Source of the DNA: Variovorax sp.
GTDB lineage: Bacteria; Pseudomonadota; Gammaproteobacteria; Burkholderiales; Burkholderiaceae_C
Length of the DNA: 6,835 bases
NCBI GenBank assembly: GCA_028292145.1
Contig: JAQGMX010000375.1
Coordinates: 1 to 6,835, forward strand
Direction of reading: 5' to 3'
Under the pieces are notes generated by a model, which worked only from the letters and a program-made list of their open reading frames with translations, was not told the origin of the DNA and searched no databases. This document shows positions 1-6,529 of this stretch, piece after piece; the stretch's first letter is position 1; the number at the start of each line of letters is the position of its first letter. Both the position numbers and the translations under genes were made by a program.

Positions 1-3000
1 CTGCCGATGGCGAAGGCGCTGAACGACGCGGTCGATGCCTCGCTGCAGTCCGGCATGCCGCCGACGACCGAACTTTCCCTGGAAGTCGCGACGTCGGTGC
101 TGTATCTGGAGGCCGCCTTCGAAGACCTCGATCCGCACGACCGCCAGCTCACCCTTCGCACCGTGCAGCTCGCCGAACGCATCGAGCGCGCGCGCGAGGG
201 CGGCCCGTCGGAGCCGCTGGAACCGTGGATGGAAGAGCTCTACCGGCGCATGAGCGACCACCAGAGCATGGGAACCGTGGTCGACGAACTGCACAGCCAT
301 CTGCTGGAACTGGAAAAATCGCTCGACCAGTTCTTCCGCAACCCGGTCGACCAGAGCCTGCTGAGCAAGGTGCCGAGCCAGCTGATGCAGATGCGCGGTG
401 TTTTCTCGGTGCTCGGCCTCGAGCAGGCGGCGCAAACGGTTCAGCACATGCGCGAGAACGTCGACCGGCTGATGCTTTCCAGCACCGCCGAGGCGGTAAC
501 CGCCGATGTCGATGCGCTGGGCAACAACCTCGGCGCCCTCGGCTTCCTGATCGACATGCTCGGCTACCAGCCGGCGCTCGCCAAGCGCCTGTTCGTCTAC
601 GACGAAGCGGTCGGCGAACTCAAGCCGCTGATGGGCCGGAAGGAGGTCGAGCCGCTGGACGCCGAAACCCTGCCGCCCGAACTCACCGCCGAGGAAGTCG
701 ATGCGGAGATCGCCGCCAAGGTCGCCGCGCTCGGCGCGCCGCGCCGCGCCCCCGCGCCGATCGAGGCTTTCAGCCTCGCGGCCGACAGCTGGAACGTGAA
801 CATCGGCGCCGAGAAGCCGCCGGTCGCCGACACCGAGGTCACCGAACTCGAAGACGACGATCTGCAGAACATCTTCCTGGACGAAGCGCGAGAAGTGCTG
901 CAGAACGGTCTGGCCGCCGTTGCGACGCTGGCCGGCAGCACGTCCGGCGGCAGCGAACTCACCGTGCTGCGACGCGCATTCCACACGCTCAAGGGCAGCG
1001 CGCGGATGGTCGGCTTCACCGCGTATGGCGAGGCGGCCTGGGCTTTCGAGCAGTTGTTCAACATCTGGTTGGCCGAACAACGCCCGGTGACGCCGGTGCT
1101 GCTGTCCGCCACCGAGTCCGCACTGCAAGACTTCTCCCAATGGGTCGACGCCATCGCCGAGGGTCGGACGCACAGCTGGGAGGCGAGCGCCTTCACGCGG
1201 GTGGCGAATGCGTTGCGCAACGGCGATGCGGTCGAGACGGCGATTTCGGGCGCTCCTGAGGCGGCGACGATCGCGCACGACTTCGCCGCGACCGATTTCC
1301 CCGAACTCGAGCTCGACCGCGCGCCCGAACCGCTGTCGTCCTTCGATGCCGCGGAAGCCTTGCCGCCCGCCGGCGACGACATCGACTTCCTCGAGACGGC
1401 GCACGCCGCGTTCGCGCATCTGCCGCAGCGGCCGTCCGAGCAGGACATGGAATTCGAGCGCGACCTGGATCTGGATCTGGACCCGCTTCCAGACCCGGAT
1501 TTCGATGCCGAGCCCGAACGATCGATACCGTCGCAGTCACCGCTGCTCACGTTGGTGTCGAGCAACCAGAGCGCAGACGATCCGGTGAAAGCCATCGGGC
1601 CGCTGCGGATCGGCATCCAGCTCTACAACGTCTACTTGAACGAAGCCGACGAATGGTCGCGCCAGCTGGTCACCGAGCTCGGCGAATGGGCGCTGGAAAC
1701 GCAGGAGCGCGTGTCCGATTCGACCATCGGCTTCGCGCATTCGCTGGCCGGGAGTTCGGCCACGGTCGGCTTCCAGAGCCTGTCGGGCATGGCGCGGCTG
1801 ATCGAGACCGCCCTACAGCATCTGCAGCGCCAGGGCCGCGGCACGCCGGGCCAGGGCGCCGTGCTGGTTGCGGCGGCCGACGAACTGCGCCATCTCCTGC
1901 ATCAGTTCGCCGCAGGCTTCCTGCGCGATCCGCTGGAATCGACGCTCGATGCGCTGCGCGAAGTCGCCGAAGCGCCGGGATTGCCGACCGGACCGGCGCC
2001 GCTGGAGGCGTGGCCTTCCGCGTCGTGGACATCGCAGCGTCAGAACGGCACCGCCTCCGACGTGACGCTCGACGATGCGGACGAGGGTTTCGACGTCGAC
2101 GATGCGCTCGACGCCGATCTGTTCCCGGTCTTCGAGGAAGAAGCGGCCGAGCTGCTGCCGAGTCTCGGCGGTGCGCTGCGCGAATGGGCGCAGCAGCCGG
2201 ACGCGACGGCACCGCGCGCATCGATCCTGCGGACGTTGCACACGCTCAAGGGCAGCGCCCGGCTGGCCGGCGCGATGCAGCTCGGCGAGCGCGCGCACCG
2301 CATGGAATCCGAGATCGAGGCCATCGGTCGCGCACACGGCGGCGTGGATCGGGAGGCGATCGAGCGGTTGCTGGGTCGTTTCGATACGCTGCAATCGACC
2401 TTCGATGCGTTGCGCGGCAAGGCCGATATCCGGACCGTCGCGAGCCCCGAGGCCGCCAAGACAAAGGTGCCGGAAGTCGAGCCCGAACAGCGCCCGCGCG
2501 GCGTGGCCGCACCCGGCGTCGCGATGCCGATGCCGTCGCTGCTGGCGCCGCTTCGCGCGCTGGCGGGCCAGGCGGTACGCATCCGCACGCACCTGCTCGA
2601 CCGGCTGGTCGCGCAGGCCGGCGAAATCATCATCACGCGCTCGCGCATGGAAACGCAACTCGGCCAGCTGCGCAGTTCGCTCGGCGACCTGACCGGCAAC
2701 CTCGACCGCCTGCGCCAGCAACTGCGCGACGTCGAAGTGCAGGCCGAAAGCCAGATGCAGTCGCGCCTCGCGCAGGCCAAGGATTCGCAGCAGGGTTTCG
2801 ATCCGCTCGAATTCGACCGCTTCACGCGGGTGCAGGAACTGACGCGGATGATGGCCGAATCTGTGAACGACGTCGCCACCGTGCAGCGCACGCTGCAGAA
2901 AACCGTGCAGGCGACGGAAGACGACCTGAGCGCGCAGGCGCGGCAAGCGCGCGAACTGCAGCGCGGGTTGCTGCGCACCCGCATGGTCGAATTCGAGGGC

Positions 3001-4410
3001 ATTTCCGAGCGCCTGTACCGCGTCGTGCGTCAGGCGGCGAAAGACGCCGGCAAGCAAGTGCGGCTCGACATCACCGGCGGCTCGATCGAAATGGACCGCG
3101 GCGTGCTCGAACGCATGACGCCGGCCTTCGAACACCTGCTGCGCAACAGCGTCGCGCACGGCATCGAGAGCAGCTCGGCGCGCGAGTGGGCCGGCAAGGA
3201 ATCCAGCGGGCTGATCTCCATCGATCTGCGGCAGGAAGGCAACGATGTGTCGGTCAGCTTCCGCGACGACGGCGCCGGACTCGACGTGCAGCGCATCGCC
3301 GATCGCGCGGTGGCCATGGGATTGCTGAACTACGGCGAGCAGATCTCGCGCGACGAAGCGGCGGAGCTGATTTTCCACCCCGGCTTCTCGACGGCCGAAC
3401 AAATTTCCGAACTAGCCGGTCGCGGCATCGGCATGGACGTGGTGCGCGCCAGCGTCGTGGCGCTCGGCGGGCGCATCGAGACGCAGAGCGCGCCGGGGCA
3501 GGGCACGACCTTCACCTTGGTGCTGCCGCTGACCACCGCCGTGACGCACGTCGTGATGGTCCGCGCCGGGGCCCTGACGGTCGGCATTCCGTCGAACCTG
3601 GTCGAGGTGGTGCAGCGCGTGACCGCCGACGAGCTCGATGCGGCCTACGTCGCGCAGCAGCATCGTTTCAACGACGAGAACGTGCCGCTGTACTGGGCCG
3701 GCGCGCTGTTGCAGTCATCGGCGCGCAGCGATCAGCCGGCGGCGCGGGGCCATTCGATCGTCATCGTGCGTAGCGCCTCGCAGCGGCTGGCGCTGCATGT
3801 CGACGATGTGCTCGGCAACCAGGAAGTGGTGGTGAAGAACCTCGGGCCGCAACTTTCGCGGCTGCCGGGCATGGCAGCGGTGTCGGTGCTGGCATCGGGC
3901 GCTGTTTCGCTGATCTACAACCCAGTGGCGCTGGCTGCGGTGCACGGCGAGACGGCGCGGGAAGCGCAGCGCATCGCCAGGGCCGAATGGGCGCAGCACG
4001 GCGACACGGCCGGCGCCGCGGCGCTGCCGGTCGAGGCGCCGCTGGTGTTGGTGGTGGACGATTCGATCACCGTGCGTCGCGTCACGCAGCGCCTGCTGCA
4101 GCGCGAAGGCTACCGCGTGGCGCTCGCCGTCGACGGACTGCAGGCGCTGGAGCGGCTGCAGCAGGAGCGGCCGGCCGTCGTGCTCTCGGACATCGAAATG
4201 CCGCGCATGGACGGTTTCGACCTGGTGCGCAACATCCGCGCCGACGCGTCGCTGGCCGACCTGCCGGTCATCATGATCACCTCGCGCATTGCCGCGAAGC
4301 ATCGCGAGCTGGCGATGCAACTCGGTGTCGATCACTACCTGGGCAAACCATATTCGGAAGATGAACTGGTGCGGCTGGTGCGCAGCCACGCGCACGCGGA
4401 GCCGCTTTAA
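1..4410 (+). CDS. pilL: PilL/ChpA-type hybrid chemotaxis histidine kinase (type IV pilus Pil-Chp system), 5' partial
   Basis: Large cytoplasmic CheA-like kinase that, in this family, controls type IV pilus twitching motility through CheY-like regulators. The frame is open to base 1, and the first in-frame ATG (base 7) sits inside conserved N-terminal sequence, so the true start lies upstream. Numbering from that ATG, 1467 residues are visible. About 1-200 is a FimL/ChpA-like region with a degenerate Hpt fold (M127 where His is expected, then QMRG). Hpt modules follow with HTLKGSA at H326, HSLAGSS at H578 and HTLKGSA at H745, joined by acidic linkers. About 858-1010 is the CheA dimerisation helix pair. 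The ATPase core has an N box HLLRNSVAHGIE (1043-1054), G1 RDDGAGLD (1086-1093), an F box near F1123, G2 GRGIGMD (1138-1144) and G3 GQGTTF (1164-1169). About 1175-1320 is CheW-like. About 1343-1462 is a receiver with D1351/D1352, phospho-acceptor D1395, T1425 and K1447. All catalytic motifs look intact. Upstream pilGHIJ genes are expected but not visible. The symbol could equally be chpA or cheA-like. Confidence 0.93.
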   Translation: MPMAKALNDAVDASLQSGMPPTTELSLEVATSVLYLEAAFEDLDPHDRQLTLRTVQLAERIERAREGGPSEPLEPWMEELYRRMSDHQSMGTVVDELHSHLLELEKSLDQFFRNPVDQSLLSKVPSQLMQMRGVFSVLGLEQAAQTVQHMRENVDRLMLSSTAEAVTADVDALGNNLGALGFLIDMLGYQPALAKRLFVYDEAVGELKPLMGRKEVEPLDAETLPPELTAEEVDAEIAAKVAALGAPRRAPAPIEAFSLAADSWNVNIGAEKPPVADTEVTELEDDDLQNIFLDEAREVLQNGLAAVATLAGSTSGGSELTVLRRAFHTLKGSARMVGFTAYGEAAWAFEQLFNIWLAEQRPVTPVLLSATESALQDFSQWVDAIAEGRTHSWEASAFTRVANALRNGDAVETAISGAPEAATIAHDFAATDFPELELDRAPEPLSSFDAAEALPPAGDDIDFLETAHAAFAHLPQRPSEQDMEFERDLDLDLDPLPDPDFDAEPERSIPSQSPLLTLVSSNQSADDPVKAIGPLRIGIQLYNVYLNEADEWSRQLVTELGEWALETQERVSDSTIGFAHSLAGSSATVGFQSLSGMARLIETALQHLQRQGRGTPGQGAVLVAAADELRHLLHQFAAGFLRDPLESTLDALREVAEAPGLPTGPAPLEAWPSASWTSQRQNGTASDVTLDDADEGFDVDDALDADLFPVFEEEAAELLPSLGGALREWAQQPDATAPRASILRTLHTLKGSARLAGAMQLGERAHRMESEIEAIGRAHGGVDREAIERLLGRFDTLQSTFDALRGKADIRTVASPEAAKTKVPEVEPEQRPRGVAAPGVAMPMPSLLAPLRALAGQAVRIRTHLLDRLVAQAGEIIITRSRMETQLGQLRSSLGDLTGNLDRLRQQLRDVEVQAESQMQSRLAQAKDSQQGFDPLEFDRFTRVQELTRMMAESVNDVATVQRTLQKTVQATEDDLSAQARQARELQRGLLRTRMVEFEGISERLYRVVRQAAKDAGKQVRLDITGGSIEMDRGVLERMTPAFEHLLRNSVAHGIESSSAREWAGKESSGLISIDLRQEGNDVSVSFRDDGAGLDVQRIADRAVAMGLLNYGEQISRDEAAELIFHPGFSTAEQISELAGRGIGMDVVRASVVALGGRIETQSAPGQGTTFTLVLPLTTAVTHVVMVRAGALTVGIPSNLVEVVQRVTADELDAAYVAQQHRFNDENVPLYWAGALLQSSARSDQPAARGHSIVIVRSASQRLALHVDDVLGNQEVVVKNLGPQLSRLPGMAAVSVLASGAVSLIYNPVALAAVHGETAREAQRIARAEWAQHGDTAGAAALPVEAPLVLVVDDSITVRRVTQRLLQREGYRVALAVDGLQALERLQQERPAVVLSDIEMPRMDGFDLVRNIRADASLADLPVIMITSRIAAKHRELAMQLGVDHYLGKPYSEDELVRLVRSHAHAEPL

Positions 4411-4434
4411 GGTTCAGGTCCAGGTTCAGGACTT
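4411..4434 (+). repeat. GGTYCA hexamer tandem repeat between convergent genes
   Basis: Directly after the kinase stop codon are three head-to-tail hexamers, GGTTCA, GGTCCA and GGTTCA, followed by a decayed GGACTT. The whole 15-base gap between the kinase stop and the phrB stop lies in this repeat, and phrB's TGA stop is the complement of TCA in the third unit. The first unit gives a second in-frame TGA for phrB 12 bases further on (4414-4416). The repeat is visible directly; any function is unknown. Confidence 0.7.
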
Positions 4435-4446
4435 CGCCGTCTTTTT
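4416..4446 (+). terminator. weak candidate terminator at the convergent gene junction
   Basis: AGGTCC (4416-4421) can pair with GGACTT (4429-4434), giving 6 pairs with one G-T wobble and a 7-base loop. An alternative is AGGAC (4428-4432) with GTCTT (4439-4443) around TTCGCC. A run of five T follows at 4442-4446. Both stems are short, and the T run lies inside the phrB coding end. I see no strong intrinsic terminator here, so termination may be Rho-dependent or diffuse. Low confidence. Confidence 0.2.
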
Positions 4447-5931
4447 ATCCCGCGCCGGCCCCCGCACCACGCCGTAACGCTCCAGCGTGCGGTCGCGCGC
4501 CTCGGCATGGTCGACGATCGGCCTGGGGTAGTTGTCGCCGAGCTTGACGCCGGCGGCTTCGAGTTCGAGCGGCTTCGCATCCCACGGCGCATGGATCGCG
4601 GCGTTCGACAGCCCCTTCAACTGCGGCAGGTAGCGGCGGATGAACTTTCCTTCCGGGTCGAAGCGTTCGCTCTGCGTGACCGGGTTGAAGATGCGGAAAT
4701 ACGGCTGCGCGTCGCAACCGCTGGAACTCGCCCACTGCCAGCCGCCGTTGTTCGACGCCATCTCGAAGTCGTTCAGGTGCGTCGCGAAGTACGCTTCGCC
4801 GCGCCGCCAGTCGATGCCGAGGTCCTTGCAGAGGAAGCTCGCGACGATCATGCGGAGCCGGTTGTGCATATAGCCGCTCTGGTTGATCTGCATCATGGCC
4901 GCGTCGATCAGCGGATAGCCGGTGCGCGCCTCGCACCAGGCCGCGAACAGCCCGTCGGCATGCTTGCCGTGGTGCCAGACGATTTTGTCGTATTCGGGCT
5001 TGAAGCTCTTGCCCTCGGCGACCTGCGGGTTGTGCGTCAGCACCTGCATGTAGAAATCGCGCCAGATCAGCTCGCTCAGCCAGGTCGATGCGCCCGCATC
5101 GCCGCCGAGCGACAGCTTGCGCGCGACGCCGGCCAGCTGACGGATCGACACCGTGCCGAAGCGCAGATGCACGCTGAGGTAGCTCGGGCCGCGCACGGCG
5201 GGAAAATTGCGGGCTTCGTCGTAACGGTCGATGCGGTCGAAAAAGTCTTCGAAGACCGCGTCGCCGCCTTGCGCGCCGGTCGGAATCTCGAGTTCGGACA
5301 GATTGGTCGGCTCGAAACCCAGCTCCTCGAGCGTCGGCACCGGCGCATCGTGCGACTTCGGCGGCTTGACCAGCGCATCGGCATGGCCGCGCACCGGGTA
5401 CGGCTTCACGAAGAAATCGTCGACCTTGGCCAGCCAGGCGCGCTTGTAGGGCGTGAAGACCGTGTACGGCTGGCCGACCTTGGTCAGCACTTCCTCGCGC
5501 TCGAAGATCACGTGGTCCTTCGAGGTGTGGAAGGCGATGCCGGCGTTGGCCAGCGCGCCGAAGACCTTGGCATCGCGCGCGATGGCCGTGGGTTCGAAGT
5601 CGCGGTTGGCGAACACGACCTGCACGCCGAGCGCGGCGGCGATCTCGGGCAGTTCCTCGTCGGCAGCGGCGTGGCGCACCACGAGCGCGCCGCCGAGCGT
5701 GCGCAGGTCGGCGTCGAGCGCGACCAGCGATTCGCGGATGAATTCGACGCGCCGGTCGGCGCGCGGCAACGGGTCCAGTATGTTTTTGTCGAAGATGAAA
5801 ACGCAGACCACTTCGCGACAGGTTCGAAGGGCGTGCCAGAGCGCTGCGTTGTCGTCGACGCGAAGATCGCGGCGGAACCACATCAGGCCCTTGGGATAGG
5901 TCTTGTCGACGGCCAGTAAAATCGGAGGCAT
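4426..5931 (-). CDS. phrB: deoxyribodipyrimidine photolyase (class I CPD photolyase)
   Basis: FAD enzyme that splits cyclobutane pyrimidine dimers in UV-damaged DNA using blue/near-UV light (EC 4.1.99.3). It has 501 residues, slightly longer than the E. coli enzyme (about 472). Residues 14-175 form the N-terminal antenna domain, with WFRRDLRVDDNAAL at 18-31 and NRDFEP at 109-114. The rest is the FAD-binding helical domain, with WLSELIWRDFY (284-294), TGYPLIDAAM (337-346), YMHNRLRM (354-361), NNGGWQWASSSG (394-405) and PYFRIFNPVTQ (410-420). Aligned by eye to E. coli PhrB from memory, the electron-transfer tryptophan triad is W319, W375 and W398, the substrate-site residues are E287, W290, M361 and W400, and the flavin-contacting Asn is N394. 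This favours an active CPD photolyase over a cryptochrome. Start ATG at 5931-5929 gives a normal leader before KGLMWFRRDL; the alternative M17 (base 5883) would cut into the first beta strand. Antenna type is not certain. It is convergent with the kinase and divergent from yqgE, so probably monocistronic. Confidence 0.96.
   Translation of the reverse strand: MPPILLAVDKTYPKGLMWFRRDLRVDDNAALWHALRTCREVVCVFIFDKNILDPLPRADRRVEFIRESLVALDADLRTLGGALVVRHAAADEELPEIAAALGVQVVFANRDFEPTAIARDAKVFGALANAGIAFHTSKDHVIFEREEVLTKVGQPYTVFTPYKRAWLAKVDDFFVKPYPVRGHADALVKPPKSHDAPVPTLEELGFEPTNLSELEIPTGAQGGDAVFEDFFDRIDRYDEARNFPAVRGPSYLSVHLRFGTVSIRQLAGVARKLSLGGDAGASTWLSELIWRDFYMQVLTHNPQVAEGKSFKPEYDKIVWHHGKHADGLFAAWCEARTGYPLIDAAMMQINQSGYMHNRLRMIVASFLCKDLGIDWRRGEAYFATHLNDFEMASNNGGWQWASSSGCDAQPYFRIFNPVTQSERFDPEGKFIRRYLPQLKGLSNAAIHAPWDAKPLELEAAGVKLGDNYPRPIVDHAEARDRTLERYGVVRGPARDKKTAKS
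5917..5922 (+). promoter_or_regulatory. -10-like hexamer TAAAAT for yqgE
   Basis: TAAAAT matches the sigma-70 -10 consensus at 5 of 6 bases and stands out in GC-rich surroundings. Transcription would start near 5929-5930, practically on the yqgE ATG. No good -35 box is seen: TTGGGA at 5891-5896 gives a 20-base spacer, which is long. The element lies inside the phrB coding sequence on the other strand. Tentative. Confidence 0.25.
5924..5928 (+). promoter_or_regulatory. GGAGG, possible yqgE ribosome binding site at abnormal spacing
   Basis: A full GGAGG lies only one base before the yqgE ATG at 5930, much closer than the usual 5-9 bases, and 22 bases before the alternative ATG at 5951. It is the only strong Shine-Dalgarno-like motif nearby, yet it fits neither start well, which leaves the start uncertain. 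Confidence 0.3.
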
Positions 5932-6529
5932 GTCTTCCGATTCTGCCCCGATGAACCTTACGCATCATTTCCTGATCGCGATGCCCGGGATGGAAGATGC
6001 GACTTTCAGCCGCAGCGTCGTCTACCTGTGCGAGCACAGCGAACGCGGCGCGCTGGGGCTGGTGATCAACAAGCCCAGCGACATCGACCTCGCCGCCCTG
6101 TTCCAGAAGATCGATCTCCATCTCTCGCGCCCCGAACTCGGCAAGTCGCCGGTGTTCCAGGGCGGCCCGGTCCAGACCGAACGCGGCTTCGTGCTGCACG
6201 AACCTGTCTTCGCCGACGCCGACCGGCCTGAAGAGTCGGTCTACGCCTCGACCATGACGATCCCCGGCGGGCTCGAGATGACGACGTCGAAAGATGTCCT
6301 CGAAGCGCTCGCGACCGGCGCCGGCCCGCGCAAGGTGCTGGTGACGCTCGGCTACGCAGCCTGGGGCGAAGGCCAACTCGAATCCGAACTGGCCGAAAAC
6401 AGCTGGCTCACCGTCGGCGCCGATGCCGCGGTCATCTTCGACACGCCGGTCGCGCAGCGCTACGACAAGGCGCTGCTTCTGCTCGGCCTCGAAGCCTGGA
6501 AACTGTCGCCCGATGCCGGACACGCCTGA
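5930..6529 (+). CDS. yqgE: YqgE/AlgH family protein (UPF0301)
   Basis: Complete 199-residue cytoplasmic protein of the YqgE/AlgH family; its biochemical role is not settled. AlgH was named for an effect on alginate regulation in Pseudomonas. Family marks are NLTHHFLIAMPGMED (9-23), VVYLCEHSERGALGLVINKP, GGPVQTERGFVLHEPV, the GGLEMTTSKDVLEAL block, LGYAAWGEGQLESEL, NSWLTV and a C-terminal AGHA. The length is near the usual 185-195. There is no signal peptide or membrane segment. Start choice: ATG at 5930 gives a short leader before NLTHHF, as in many betaproteobacterial homologs. ATG at 5951 would match the E. coli start (MNLxHHFLIAMP) and give 192 residues. A TTG at 5903 is also in frame but less likely. 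It overlaps ruvX by 17 bases, which suggests cotranscription and perhaps translational coupling. Its start codon overlaps that of divergent phrB. Confidence 0.95.
   Translation: MSSDSAPMNLTHHFLIAMPGMEDATFSRSVVYLCEHSERGALGLVINKPSDIDLAALFQKIDLHLSRPELGKSPVFQGGPVQTERGFVLHEPVFADADRPEESVYASTMTIPGGLEMTTSKDVLEALATGAGPRKVLVTLGYAAWGEGQLESELAENSWLTVGADAAVIFDTPVAQRYDKALLLLGLEAWKLSPDAGHA

Larger units (their letters stand above)
5916..5946. promoter_or_regulatory. imperfect dyad covering the overlapping divergent phrB/yqgE start codons
   Basis: An inverted repeat is centred on base 5931. AATCGGAGG (5920-5928) faces CTTCCGATT (5934-5942) across CATGT, with 8 Watson-Crick pairs and one G-T. Beyond a mismatch, 5916-5918 and 5944-5946 pair again with one wobble. 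The centre holds CATG, which supplies ATG to both strands. Each arm carries a purine-rich Shine-Dalgarno-like core just before its start: GGAGG for yqgE and GGAAG for phrB. The symmetry is visible. An operator or RNA-hairpin role is an inference; the symmetry could also come simply from back-to-back initiation signals. Confidence 0.45.

Noticed and set aside
7..9. ATG at base 7 as the true start of the kinase
   Set aside because: The frame continues upstream through base 1, no ribosome binding site can be seen in the six bases available, and homologs have further N-terminal sequence before this segment.
1813..3402. 529-codon minus-strand open frame inside the kinase gene
   Set aside because: Antisense shadow of the Hpt and ATPase regions, rich in Arg, Ala and His with no domain signature; the plus-strand frame has clear kinase motifs throughout.
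1653..3773. 706-codon plus-strand open frame in another frame of the kinase gene
   Set aside because: The translation is almost entirely Arg, Ala and Gly, typical of an out-of-frame reading of GC-rich coding sequence.
5881..5883. Internal ATG (M17) as the phrB start
   Set aside because: It would begin the protein at MWFRRDL and remove part of the first beta strand of the antenna domain, although an AAGGG at short spacing precedes it.
4507..5919. 470-codon plus-strand open frame opposite phrB
   Set aside because: It is exactly antisense to a well-conserved photolyase. Its translation is rich in Arg, Val, Ala and Asp with no recognisable domain, as expected for a codon-bias shadow in GC-rich DNA.
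4445..6523. 692-codon minus-strand open frame spanning phrB and yqgE
   Set aside because: It runs in a second frame of phrB and antisense to yqgE; the translation is low-complexity Arg/Ala-rich and matches no family. Long stop-free frames are common at this GC content.
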